NCBI GenBank assembly: GCA_963576735.1
Contig: OY755176.1
Location: forward strand, 12,261,423 to 12,325,422
Length of the DNA: 64,000 nucleotides
Source of the DNA: Bedellia somnulentella
Taxonomy: Eukaryota > Arthropoda > Insecta > Lepidoptera > Bedelliidae
Direction: 5' to 3'
Below are positions 22,117-32,560 of this stretch, in pieces (position 1 is the first letter of the stretch; each line of letters begins with the position of its first letter). The translations under genes and the position numbers were made by a program. Below the pieces are notes generated by a model. The model searched no databases, was not told the DNA's origin, and worked only from the letters and a program-made list of their open reading frames with translations.

Positions 22117-22330
22117 AAAATTTATTAATGCTAAGCTTTTTTATGAGCTTTGATGATATCATAACCTAATCTATACTAATATCTGTAAAAAAACTTTTGT
22201 AGCTTTTCATGTGTACCTCTGGATACCCCTTCGTCCGATGCAAAAAAAGATTCTACTTCAGTATATTTAAACATAGGGATATTGGCGATGTTAACCTCAT
22301 TTCAGCTTCCTTGTTTTTCCACTTGACCCC
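22117..22330 (+). repeat. Diverged interspersed repeat
   Basis: CTATACTAATATCTGTAAAA followed by GGATACCCCTTCGTCCGATG resembles the start of a lepidopteran interspersed repeat family that may recur at about 23960, 49920 and 51220. Low-confidence assignment based on motif memory. Confidence 0.35.
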
Positions 22331-22929
22331 TTTCTTTTGTTATAAGACTGATTGCGAATATCCTTAAATCATCATTTACTCCCAAAAAGATTGGGTCGGC
22401 CCTACAATATAATATTTGTGGATTATATTATAATAGATAATAAATTTCATATTCTACACTGGTTTTTTAATATAAGGTTACAGAAACAATACCTAATTTT
22501 TTATTATTGTTAATAGTCTCATAATTCAGTGTAATAACGTCCTTCAACTGCACAATAAATAAAACTATGTAAAGGGTTCCACCGTTGTAGTAAATCATTA
22601 ATAATGTTGCTCTCAGCGGAGAATCAACATATAACCCTTAAACAAACCTGGTTGCATTCTAACTACTAGACCACTGACTTCATCATTTTGTCAATCCAAT
22701 CCAGTAGCACTTCACTAAGGTATAACAAATTGTATTTTACTTTCGATAAAAGCTCTGCCTTTGACTACCAGCGTGAGTGGATTGAAAAGTGCACTTGTAT
22801 GATTCGTCAATGGAAAATATTACCTTATTTTGTGGCCTCTGAAATATTTTTAGAATAAAACATACATTCATCTGAAATAGGGGCAGCAAAAACTTCTGAT
22901 TTAGATATTTCTCAGTGAAAAAATAAACG
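22331..22929. other. Unassigned sequence
   Basis: A tRNA-like trace (GGTTGCATTCTAACTACTAG at about 22650) could be a degraded SINE head. No gene was found. Confidence 0.3.
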
Positions 22930-23200
22930 TAAGACCCCTCTTACGACACCCTTGAAAAGACATAGGAAAGTGCTATTCTAAGTCAATACTGCACATCTAA
23001 TAAATAAAGAATAAATAAAGGAAAGAAAAATTTCGACACAGGCGGGAATCGAACCCGCGACCTCGGGTATACGCCCCCGTATACCGGTGTATATATATTC
23101 TTTATTTATTAGTAATAATCCCCACATGAGGTTTTCATGAACAAAAAGATTTTAAAATACTGCGCATCTATTTTAATAATTCAAATAACTGAACATCAAT
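22930..23200 (-). mobile_element. Diverged SINE B head fragment
   Basis: CCTCTTACGACACCC and TGCTATTCTAAGTCAATACT match the SINE B head on the minus strand. It is interrupted at 22999 by SINE D. Confidence 0.6.
22999..23155 (-). mobile_element. SINE D copy 2 with target duplication
   Basis: On the minus strand this contains the tRNA-like T arm (CGCGGGTTCGATTCCCGC) and the CCTGTGTCGAAATTTTTC end. The D arm of copy 1 is replaced by AT-rich sequence. A 14-bp duplication (AATACTGCACATCT / AATACTGCGCATCT, one mismatch) flanks it at 22985-22998 and 23156-23169. CTAATAAATAAAGAAT on one side and ATTCTTTATTTATTAG on the other form a short inverted repeat around the tRNA-like core. Confidence 0.75.
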
Positions 23201-23960
23201 CTTTACTTTCACAGATTTATACAACTTTCTGTTCGTTAGTATTTTGTTGTTTAAGTTAACAAATAGTCATAAGTTATTAATAATCATATTTGAAATCAAT
23301 AGGCTTAACTAATACGTGTTTCTTAGCAAAAAATAAAATTTAAAAGTAGACCTAATTGTTTGTGAAGAAAATAATCATTATTGAATATATCACGCATAAA
23401 ACAAAAAACCATTTGGGGCTTGAGCCTTACTAATTTTAATAAGTAAACCTTCATAGTTAACCTCATTTTATTAAATAGACGGTTAACTAACAATTTATTT
23501 CAATTAATTAACGGTACAGTTATATAAAATAACTTAGGAAATAATTATTTGTATAGAATGAGTTTTAAATATATATACAAAAGATAGAAATCTGCATTGC
23601 CCCTTTGTACGGCAACGCTTATATTTTGAGCAAAGTATGTGCTAACCCTAGGATCCCCAAATAGACCAACTACAAAAATATAGAAATAAACAAAAATATT
23701 TCAAATTAATTTCGTTTCAACTCAAAGACTTCATCTATTTTTAAACCTTCTTGCCGTAGGGAATTATGGATTAAAGGGATAAAAAGGAATAATAAAATAA
23801 GATATCTTCGAACTTGTACTTGTGTCTCGGATAGGCCATTATTGATATTAGTCCCTCCACATTACTTTCTTTATTGACGTTAATGTTATAAGCCCTTCAC
23901 AAACATTTCTTTACACAATTTATGAGCTACCTCACGAAATGCGTTATCATTATGGCATAT
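23201..23960. other. Unassigned AT-rich sequence
   Basis: No exon or repeat was recognised. Confidence 0.35.
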
Positions 23961-24180
23961 CATATATACCAATATTATAAAGAGGAATTATTTATTTACA
24001 AGTTTGGAATGGATGGGCTTCGGAATCGTTCAGGCTTCGAAACCGTTCGAATCATTTCACATTTTTTTCAGCTATGGTAAACGTCGTTAGATAATAAACC
24101 CTTTGAAACATCATGCTCACTTTCATGGGGGTTAGTAGTGATCGTGTAACACTACCCATGCAGAGCCGGGGAGAACTAAT
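23961..24180 (+). repeat. Diverged lepidopteran-type interspersed repeat
   Basis: CCAATATTATAAAGAGGAAT at the start, AACCGTTCGAATCATTTCAC inside and CATGCAGAGCCGGGGAGAAC near the end fit a common interspersed repeat (ends of the type GCGAAGCCGGGGCG). The assignment is by recall only. Confidence 0.45.
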
Positions 24181-24480
24181 AGTAGCATTTTACAAAGAAA
24201 ACTATTTTAGCGGCTCTCATATGTATCTGAAATCCGTAAGGATTGTGGAAATTTGTAACTTTTAGATTTAAAACACACCTTTATTTATCTTTGGACTCAT
24301 ATTTACATTAGTATTTGCAAACTCGAAATGTCTTTAAAGTCTTAACTGTTAGGCCATACCTTCGATACAAAAGACAACTTTACACTTTTACTTTAATTAA
24401 ATCCCTTCACGTCTAAAGTGTCGCCAAATGTCTACGAGTAATAGACACACAGTACGAGTAACCATTATGTAAATTGATAT

Positions 24481-24722
24481 CATACCTACATATACTCACG
24501 GCTATAAATCCCTAAAAGGGGTAGCCAGAGCCAAGGAATTAGAAATTCCTCAGCCACTTTTGGAAGTTGCGTGGGGAAAAGATGGTAAACTAAAGGTTGT
24601 TGGTGATGGGTCTCCAGCCGCATCGCCCAAGAATCCCTTAAAAGCCCCAATACCGTTAGTCGCCTCTTACGTACACCCACCGGAAGAAATGGGGTAGTGC
24701 TATTCTAAGCCGACACTACACA
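24481..24722 (-). mobile_element. SINE B copy just upstream of exon 1
   Basis: A complete copy from the tail (TATACTCACGGCTATAAATC on the plus strand) to the head (CTATTCTAAGCCGACACTAC). It ends 67 bp before the first recognised exon and is inverted relative to the SINE B just after that exon. Confidence 0.85.
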
Positions 24723-24789
24723 GCTAATTTCAGCTAAAATAAATTGATATCATCATCATATAACCCATACTCATTCCTTTCTTTTTCAG

Positions 24790-25012
24790 GGCATCATGTC
24801 CATCATCGCTGTTCCACACGTGGGAAACGTTGCTCCAAGAAGTAGAAGCCGATGTCCACTGCTACAGCAACGCAGCCACATCACTGGAGCGTATAGTTGC
24901 CACACCGCTCATCGAGAAAACCTACCACATGAAGATGCAAGCTCGGAAACTGTTCGCGCATCGAGACGGGTGCGAGATCATACTTGCGAAGGCTGACGAT
25001 CAGTTGAATAAG
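24790..25012 (+). CDS. Exon 1 (of those seen): F-BAR domain N-terminal half
   Basis: Internal exon between a good acceptor (CTTTCTTTTTCAG) and donor GTATTTGT. It is 223 bp. The first base completes a codon from an unseen upstream exon, followed by 74 codons ending LNK in phase 0. The translation includes WETLLQEVEADVHCYSNAAT, then VATPLIEKTYHMKMQARKLF. This amphipathic helical pattern, a Trp followed by E-rich helix and then ..PL, fits F-BAR (FCH-BAR) domains, which form curved membrane-binding dimers. GC content exceeds that of the surroundings. The ATG at 24796 is in another frame and is not a start. Family assignment rests on the combined exons and is moderate. Confidence 0.8.
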
Positions 25013-25132
25013 GTATTTGTCTGCTGTTTAGTGTTGGTATAGAATTGCACTAGCCCATTACTTGACGTGGGCGGCGGAGCAGGCAACAAAGGCACCGGGC
25101 CTTTTAAAAGTCTGTTGGTAGATGTAGCTAGA

Positions 25133-25303
25133 TATAGAAGGAAAAAGAAGGCCAGGAAGAAGGAAGATGTCATGGTTGTGCAACATCAAAGAATGGACCG
25201 GCTTAAAAACCGTGGAAGAATTGTTCGAACATGCATGAACAGAGAGCGTTGCAAAGAGCTGATTGCCAACCTCCAATGATGGAGCGGCACTTTAAGAAGA
25301 AGA
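25133..25303 (+). mobile_element. LINE 3'-end fragment nested in SINE B
   Basis: A perfect 13-bp duplication (AGATGTAGCTAGA) flanks it at 25120-25132 and 25304-25316. The translation gives EGKRRPGRRKMSWLCNIKEW, then TVEELFEHA. After a frameshift comes NRERCKELIANLQ and a stop. This is the typical C-terminal segment of a non-LTR reverse transcriptase, followed by an AAGAAGAAGAAG tail. It differs from both other LINEs in the window, so it represents a third family. Confidence 0.8.
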
Positions 25304-25388
25304 AGATGTAGCTAGAGACCAATCACCAAAAATTTTTTTCTGTTCTTATCTTTTCCCCAATTAACTTATAAAAGTGGCAGAGGAATTG

Positions 25389-25753
25389 AGAGGAAAAACG
25401 CGTGATAGCTCAATGGGTAGAACACCGGTTAGCGTGCAAGCGACTAGTGTTCAAATCCCGGGTCAGGCCTACACCAATTTGTCTTTTTTAAAGACATATG
25501 TGTGGTTAATTTATCATGGTTGTTAACGGCGAGGGAAAACATCGTGAGGAAACCCACATGACTGAGTTGTACTTAGTCATGTGACAGTGTATTCGACCAA
25601 AACCGGCCTGCCCCCTATCACGTGAGTACACTGTCCATGCAAAACGTGGGTACTCTGAACACCAGGTGACAAAGTCACGTGATGTTCAGAAGTATTAGTA
25701 CCTCTGCCAACCCCTTCGGGGATATTCGGCGTGAACGTTTATGTTATGTTATG
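25389..25753 (+). mobile_element. SINE A copy, full-length, with a 43-bp flanking direct repeat
   Basis: It has the head (GATAGCTCAATGGG, GTTCAAATCCCGGG), the body and a TTATG-repeat tail. A perfect 43-bp direct repeat of SINE B sequence flanks it at 25346-25388 and 25754-25796. This is far longer than the 10-14 bp seen at the other insertions here. Confidence 0.9.
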
Positions 25754-25856
25754 TTATCTTTTCCCCAATTAACTTATAAAAGTGGCAGAGGAATTGTTAA
25801 TACCGAGGCTCGGGCTGCCTCTATTTGGGATTCGTAGCAGTGAGTCTTATGTATGC

Positions 25857-26347
25857 ATTTATTTTATAAAACCATCTAAAATGTTTGTCGTTCATGACAG
25901 CCAAAGTTTTATTAGTAGTTCAACATGAAGATGGAATCCATCCTAAATAGAGCCGTAGACAAATATGGCAGATTAATTGACTTAGTTGTCAAAGTTGTGT
26001 CGCGGAGATCCTAAGGGCATGTTACGCATATAATCAATCGCTACAGTAACGATAAGGCCAACCCAAATAGTGCTAAGTTGGTGAGTTGAAGAAGTGATTT
26101 GGTGAAAGCGGTCAATAGTCTAAAATGTTTGTAAAAGGGTTTAAGTTAATTTGGACTATGTAATGAAAATCTATCAGAATACGAAAAGGTTTTAGTAGAA
26201 AGAGTAGGGGTTCGATTTTTACTGACAGATTTTATAAATTAAAAAACGACATATAATATTATTTCAAAATAAAAGGGGTGGACCACTAATATATGTTTTA
26301 ACATTACTAACTTGCTATATTGGTCTCTGATCAGTTTCTATTTTTTA
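25857..26347. other. Intron sequence, unassigned
   Basis: No repeat or exon was recognised. Confidence 0.35.
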
Positions 26348-26590
26348 GTATGTAGTGTCGGCTCAGAATAGCACAAACCTATTTCTGCCTACAGTTGTTC
26401 TATTAGATAAATCATTGTAGTAAAGCTTTAAGAGTAATTTTGATGTGGCTAGAGACTCATCACCAACAATTCCTTATTATACAATCTTTCGACCACATAA
26501 CTTCCCAAACAGTCTGAGGAACTTTTAATACTGAAGCTCTATCTACCCCTTTTTGGGATTTATAGCCGAGTCTATATGTATGTATGTTTA
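26348..26590 (+). mobile_element. SINE B copy, diverged
   Basis: Head TGTAGTGTCGGCTCAGAATA. The middle block GATGTGGCTAGAGACTCATC and tail CTACCCCTTTTTGGGATTTA are recognisable. Many substitutions mark it as old. Confidence 0.75.
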
Positions 26591-27094
26591 ATTTTATTAA
26601 GATTTCACCATTTTCTGTTTAACGTTTTCCAGCTTTTCGTATGTGTCCTCAGTTGTAAACTCAAAAACGATTTCACATTATTTTAGAAATAAATTCGCAT
26701 CGTTATGTAAACGTAATTTTCTCAAATCGTTTTTCCAAACGTTGAACGTGTATTCTTTCGCTTTACCATTCCTTACGAATTTTAATGGGATCCGTCTTTC
26801 GGAGAGTTGTGAGAACATAAAAGAATGATAAAACATCAAAATCTTGTCTAAAAACGTATAAATTGGAACGATTTCGGAAACATCTTTGTAGTTTATAATC
26901 CTTAGAGCAACAGACAACTGGTTTATTTGTTATATATAATTTTGTCTAAAAATGGATTATGCAAATCTAATGCGCATTTTTATTTTTTTTATATGTAATT
27001 ATAACATTATATTTCTATGATTACATACAAAACTATCTATTTATCGAATGCCGTCATTCTAAAAGTTTTTATTTAAAGTATAATTTGTAGATCG
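26591..27094. other. Intron sequence, unassigned
   Basis: Open frames on both strands at 26643-26917 overlap each other and have no domain. Nothing else was seen. Confidence 0.35.
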
Positions 27095-27315
27095 TTACGC
27101 CGTGTTGTGCGGGCTTGGAATATCACCATCACTACCCCTTTCTACCCAAGGGTGTCGTAAGAGGCATCTAAGGGTGCGAGGTTTTTTTAACGATACTTTA
27201 TTTCTACCATCTTGTCCCCTATCAACTACCAAAAGTGGCTAAGGATTTTCTACCTATGAAGCTCCGGCTACACTTTTTGGGATTTATGGTCGTGAGTATA
27301 TGTATGTATGTTGTA
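27095..27315 (+). mobile_element. SINE B copy, diverged
   Basis: CGCCGTGTTGTGCGGGCTTG head variant, shortened middle, and tail GGGATTTATGGTCGTGAGTA followed by TATGTATGTATG. Confidence 0.7.
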
Positions 27316-27597
27316 CATCGTTAAATTTACTGCCTCAAATTTATATATCAAGTAAAAAGTTAAAACCACTAAACAATAAATTCAATTTAAAATTGGTTCA
27401 TTTATTGATAGGCATATTTTAGACAGGCTAGATAAACGAACTTCAGAAATACCTATTACTAACTTACACCAATATCTACTACCTACCGCTTACATAACAT
27501 GAAAATGTCTCAAAGTGAGTTAATTAATACAGGAATTAATTCAAAAGTTTAACAAGAGCAGATCCTGCTTAAGCTCTAAATCAAATCAAAAAAACAT

Positions 27598-27600
<3 letters not shown>

Positions 27601-27642
<42 letters not shown>

Positions 27643-27690
27643 GGTCGAATTGAGAACACTCCTTTTTTGAAGTCGGTTAATAAAGTAACT
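27601..27690 (-). repeat. AT microsatellite joined to an interspersed-repeat end
   Basis: Twenty AT units at 27601-27640 are followed by ACGGTCGAATTGAGAACACT and CCTTTTTTGAAGTCGGTTAA. The latter is the reverse complement of the start of the repeat at 18640. Confidence 0.7.
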
Positions 27691-28160
27691 CTAGATGCAA
27701 TTCGCAAAAAGATGATGTAATGTGACCCGACCGAAGATAGGCTACCTTCATTCTATAAATTTTCATGAATATTTGTCCGGGGTGACACTTTGTTCTCAAC
27801 TAGCGTAAAACATGCATTGATAAAGAAACTAAACAGAAAGGCTCCTCACGCTTTATTTTTTAGTTGCATCATTGATTTGAGAACAATCAATATTTAGAAA
27901 GTGATGTTTACCACATTGACCTCGCAGTTTAAGACCAAAGATTTATTTGTTTTAGCGACCCACAGAGGGTTTCTATCATGCAATGAGAAAAAATATGTGT
28001 ATAATATTATCCTCACTATTTTTCCACTTTTTCTATAACTAAAACCTTCTCCAAATGTTAAGTAACACTGAACAAAAATAAGTCAAATTGGTCTAGCTGT
28101 TTTCGAGTTTTGCGCTTAGCAACACATTGAGTGACCCATTTTTATTATATAGATTACATG
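27691..28160 (+). repeat. Possible diverged interspersed repeat
   Basis: AATTGGTCTAGCTGTTTTCG followed by TTTTTATTATATAGATTA (about 28085-28155) resembles the end of a common lepidopteran interspersed repeat. Low confidence. Confidence 0.3.
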
Positions 28161-28997
28161 AATTACAGTTTCATTGTGGCACATTAATATTAAATAAACA
28201 AGACCGATCAAAGACTATCCGACCGGCGAGAATAGCATTACGAAACAGAATAAAACAAACAGTTCAAGTTTCTCTGGCCTTAAATAAAAAATCAAGTCGA
28301 CCCACCGAATTGTTTTATAAAGTGAACAAAGTCGAATAGCCTGAGGTTATGCCCAGTAAAACAATTTCGTGACTCGAAACTGATTAATAATTCACAAGTG
28401 GAAATTCAAGAGGAAACTCGTACATAATGCATCCGAGACGGCTCGTGAGAGGATGTCTTTGTGAAAGTCATATATATTTAAAGACTTACTGTTGCATAGA
28501 ACGCTATAAAGTAAATATATATGTATATACTCGGATCGTATATATACGTCACATGACTTCACCGTCTAAGTTCATTCAATAATCTTAAAAGCTGTATATT
28601 TTATCGCTTATTCACGACACGGCACTTGGTTCTTCACTTTACTAGGTGTACGGTTTATCTTAAATATTGAAGGGTGAAAGGAAGTTATGTATTTTACGAG
28701 TATATCAGTTTAGTGCATTGATGGTTGATTGATGTCTTATACATAAAGGTTACTTTGTTTAATGTATGTAGAAAATAAGCTATCATGCAATTATAAATGT
28801 GACTTTGGGACATACTTTGAATTCTCATGACTGGAGGCAGGCCTATCGTCGCTTATCCTTTAGGTTTCGTATCGATAATTTCCACTTATCCTGGATAAAT
28901 AAATCACAATTATGAATATTTATGCAACATTTTCCCTATTGAAGGTATGCACCCATGCTCTCTGCATCAAAGGTTATATATGGGGTTATATATTATA
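28161..28997. other. Intron sequence, unassigned
   Basis: A tiny SINE A-like trace (GGAGGCAGGCCTATCGTCG) occurs at about 28832-28852. No exon was found. Confidence 0.35.
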
Positions 28998-29205
28998 TAC
29001 ATACATACATACATATACTCACGGCTATAAATCCCTTAACGGGGTAGCCAGAGCTATGGAATGGGAAATTCCTCAGCCACTTTTGGAAGTGATTTGGGAA
29101 AAGATGTAATAATAAATGTTTTGGGTGACGGGTCTCCAACCACATCGCCCAAAAATCACTTTAAAAGCCCATATACCCTTAGTCGCCTCTTACGATCGGT
29201 AGAAA
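28998..29205 (-). mobile_element. SINE B copy, head truncated
   Basis: The tail and body are clear (ACTCACGGCTATAAATCCCT, CTCCAACCACATCGCCC), but it stops at CCTCTTACGATC, so the head is missing (5'-truncated). Confidence 0.8.
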
Positions 29206-30397
29206 ATTATATCTCCAGTTAAAAGTTTGGTACACACACAAATTGTATTGTTACCTTATAGTAATAATTAGGATATACCAATAAATCAGGCCATTAAATC
29301 GTCCCAACGTGCCGGATCACCGCAAAGCTCCAAGCCATGCTGCAGCGTTCGATCAACGATTTATAATCGAAACCAATTATTCGCCTCCTGTCATAAGCAA
29401 ACAAGAAGGAAAATGCTCTGGCTTTTCTTCCTAACAATGTATTGGCTTCTTTTAGTAGTTTTCTTTCGTCATTGATGTTATGAAAGGAAGTTAAACCGCT
29501 GCTAGTGGCAAAACTTTTAATAGCGCAACTTTGTTTTTTAGCGGAAAGAAGTAATCGGAAAAGTTATGAATTTTCTATTCATATAATTGCACATCATCAC
29601 AAACAGCCCATAAACTTTTAATAATAATAATTAGGGAACGATGAAGAAAAAAAGACGCTATAAATGGCTGCTGATCTCTAAAATGTTCAATATATAGTAT
29701 GCAACATTGTTACTCACTAAACCCCCAACGTTAGAAATAATAAAAAATTCCTCAGTACAATCACAAAAAGCTTTTAAAAATATTGTTTTGAAATAAAAAC
29801 AAAGACATAAATTTAGATTCTAAATAATGAATTTCAAGCTAAACATTTCCTGCAAGTTACTTTGGCGTGGGGTTTCAAAACAACTACATAAATATTTAAA
29901 TCAGAAAGACGCTGACTTTTTACATGGAAACAACCCACAGGCGCATAGTAGTCTTGGTCAAAACAATAAAGCTAATTACCTCAAATTTTACGTTTACTTT
30001 TTGAAACAATTGTATAAAACTTTTCAAAATTTTCTTTAAACAGTTTTTTTACCGATGTTGTGATTTTGATTGGTTGTTTGATATCAGTTTCTAAGAAGCT
30101 GGTATGAACTAACCAATCACCAAGAAGATAAAGAAGGTACTGTTATCGCACCTAAATAAAAGAAACATTTTAAAATGGCAGCCCAGCGCTTTCTTTGTCG
30201 TAACAATTAATTTCACGACAATGTTAAATAGTTTGTTATTTTGCATTTGTTATAATGGGTGCAAGGGACGTTTTAAACTAAAATTTTTGCTATACAATTG
30301 GTGATCACTGGACCCATTTAGATCTAATAAAGAATGTTCTTAAAAAACCCGGCGTTCACATAACGAAAAATAAAAGAGCAAATAAAAGCTTGAAAGG
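29206..30397. other. Intron sequence, unassigned
   Basis: No exon or repeat was recognised. The 70-residue frame at 29827-30039 has no domain. Confidence 0.35.
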
Positions 30398-30480
30398 TTC
30401 GCCAGGTTTGTACAAAGTGATGACCGAAAGTCTCTGCCTACCCCAATGGAACATAACGGTGTGGGTATATGTATATATGT
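30398..30480 (+). mobile_element. RTE-like LINE 3' end, ~80 bp
   Basis: GTTCGCCAGGTTTGTACAAA through AGTCTCTGCCTACCCCAATG to GTATATGTATATATGTATG matches the last ~80 bp of the full-length LINE. Confidence 0.75.
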
Positions 30481-30834
30481 ATGTATCATTTACTATTGTA
30501 TTATTTTTTTGCTGGCATAAAAAGCTATGAAATTAATGATTTTGAAGCGCTGTATAACTACTTTTTTCTAAGCCCTTACATATGAATGTATATAGCAGAT
30601 AGATATAAGCAGTAACTTTAAGTATTTCAGGTCAGGGGCCTTTGTCTTTACAACGCTAAGAAGTTTAACTCAGTTCATGTTAAATGAACGAATGGCTACA
30701 TTGCTCGCCCTGGGACACATTGTCGTAGGAAAATAGCGGGACAGCAACGTACTTACTAACGATATAAATTTCATATTGTGATAAACGGTTTACTTTGCCA
30801 CAGATCAAATTAGTTGGAAAGGTAAATAACAAAA
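30481..30834. other. Intron sequence, unassigned
   Basis: Nothing recognised. Confidence 0.3.
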
Positions 30835-30965
30835 TAATACACATTATCATCAAAGACTAAGAAACACACATTAACTTTCATCATTAACAATGAATGCTCG
30901 CAAAGGGATTAGGACCCACCACTTCCGGACCCAAAAGCTAGATGACCTACAAAAAATACAAAAAA
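30835..30965 (-). mobile_element. SINE C fragment, diverged
   Basis: The head region near 30920-30955 (CTTCCGGACCCAAAAGCTAG, then ATGACCTAC) matches SINE C. The body is only weakly recognisable. Confidence 0.5.
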
Positions 30966-31024
30966 ATATATCTAAATAATTAAAGGCGGCTCCCATACAA
31001 CGAACTACGAGAACGATTCAATTT

Positions 31025-31215
31025 GGAATGATAAATTCCTCAGCCACTTTTGGAAGTTGATTGGGGAAAAGATAATAAACGTTTTTGGTGACGGGTCTCC
31101 AACCACATCGCCTAAAAATCACTTAAAAAGCCCCTATACCCTTAGTCGCGTCGCCTCTTACGATCACCCACGGGTAGAAATGCGGTAGTGTTATTCTAAG
31201 CCGACACTACACGGC
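31025..31215 (-). mobile_element. SINE B copy lacking its tail
   Basis: On the minus strand the head is intact (TGTAGTGTCGGCTTAGAATA). The sequence stops at the CCAAAAGTGGCTGAGGAATT block, so the 3' ~55 bp including the GTAT tail are missing. LINE-type insertions lose 5' ends, so the missing 3' end implies a later deletion. Confidence 0.8.
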
Positions 31216-31311
31216 AACTTATTTTTAACACGATATTAATAACGACCACAGACTTTTAAAGTAGCCAGAGAAAATTAACTACTAAATGAAAACGGTACGG
31301 AACCCCTTACT

Positions 31312-31597
31312 TTCTTATACTCACGCCCGTTGTTACCATTAGGGTTGGCTAGACTAGACTAGACTATCGATCGCCACTTTTTACAAGACTGACAAATCTC
31401 TATTGCTTCTGTCACATTCGTAATTCTCCTCATACTTGCTCTTTTATTCTTAACTACAGACATTCGCCTTCGTAAGAACATTTTCTATTTAGTTTTCAAA
31501 CGTCTTACTCGGCCGTCCTCTACTAACAACACCATTCACATTGGCTCTTTATATCTCTTTTGCCAATTTTCGTTCATCCATCCTGTGTTGTTTTCTA
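31312..31597 (-). mobile_element. RTE-like LINE 3' fragment
   Basis: It matches the C-terminal ~85 codons and 3' end of the full-length LINE on the minus strand (TAAAAGAGCAAGTATGAGGA, GATCGATAGTC). A small TAGAC triplication occurs at about 31350-31370. The frame is broken. Confidence 0.8.
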
Positions 31598-31972
31598 GAT
31601 ATAAATTAAAAAAAAAACTCTCCTAGTAACATCTCAATAGAAAGAAGAATTCGACAAAGACTTTGAATTCTACATATACTGGTATACCCACATAAATATA
31701 ATATTATATCTCTATGGGTATACATATTCTTTGGTTCCCCAGAGACTGCTTATTATGCAAAGTATATTCCAATTGCAATTTGAAATATCTGAAAATTCGT
31801 AAGCCCGGTTAAATTTAAATTAAAATTAGTTGGATTAGAAAATAATTATATATTCATATCAAGTGTACAATTGATAATATATTTGATTAATTTGAAATAT
31901 ATATTGTATCTTTCACGGAAGCTATTGATTCAAATACCACTGACGGTGAACATTTCCAATAAAACGATCAAT
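31598..31972. other. Intron sequence with a short hairpin
   Basis: GGTATACCCACATA at about 31681 and TATGGGTATACAT at about 31716 can pair around an AT-rich loop. Nothing else was seen. Confidence 0.35.
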
Positions 31973-31985
31973 ATAGATATAATAA

Positions 31986-32230
31986 CATACATACATATAC
32001 TCACGGCTATAAATCCCTAAAAGGGGTAGCCAGAGCTAATGAATTAGAAATTCCCCAGCCACTTTTGGAAAATTGAGTGGGGTAAAGATGGTGAAATAAA
32101 GGTTGTTGGTGATGGGTCTCCAACCGCATCGCCCAAAAATCCCTCAATAGCCCCAATACCGTTAGTCGCCTCTTACGTACACCCACCGGAAGAAATGGGG
32201 TAGTGCTATTTTAAGCCGACACTACACAGC
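31986..32230 (-). mobile_element. SINE B copy, complete, with target duplication
   Basis: A perfect 13-bp duplication (ATAGATATAATAA) at 31973-31985 and 32231-32243 flanks a near-consensus copy. It is a young insertion. Confidence 0.9.
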
Positions 32231-32261
32231 ATAGATATAATAAATAAGTAAATATAAGGAC

Positions 32262-32420
32262 ATAATATACACAGATTAATTTAGTCCCAAACTAAGTAAG
32301 ACTTGTATTATGGGATACTAACTGAAAGAAATGTTAATATTATATAATACACCTACCCCTGGACCAAGAAGCTAGTCACCTATCTCCTCGACCACCGACT
32401 TCGTCTATATACTCCATTAT
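32262..32420 (-). mobile_element. SINE C copy
   Basis: It contains CACAGATTAATTTAGTCCCA, AAGACTTGTATTATGGGATA and the head region AGAAGCTAGTCACCTAT. An internal deletion removes most of the middle. Confidence 0.7.
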
Positions 32421-32476
32421 CAGAAATACAAGAAGACCGAAAGCCCGAAGGGCTTTTTAATATAATTTAAATTATT

Positions 32477-32560
32477 GCTGTGTAGTGCCGGCTTAGAATA
32501 GCACTACCCCATTTCTTCCGGTGGGTGTACGTAAGAGGCGACTAACGGTATTGACGAAGT
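32477..32560 (+). mobile_element. SINE B 5' head only
   Basis: The first ~84 bp match the consensus (GTGTAGTGCCGGCTTAGAAT through GAGGCGACTAACGGTATTG), then the sequence becomes unrelated. The 3' part is missing. The near-consensus state suggests a recent deletion. Confidence 0.8.

Larger units (their letters stand above)
25022..25856 (+). mobile_element. SINE B copy adjoining the exon 1 donor, with two nested insertions
   Basis: It begins (TGCTGTTTAGTGTTGGTATA) only 9 bp after the exon 1 boundary. The middle is split by a LINE 3' fragment (25133-25303) and by a SINE A (25389-25753). It ends in GCAGTGAGTCTTATGTATG. Confidence 0.85.

Noticed and set aside
24796..24996. Start codon inside exon 1 (ATG at 24796)
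   Set aside because: It opens a different frame from the one that continues through exons 2-7. The correct frame is entered from an upstream exon through the acceptor at 24788-24789.
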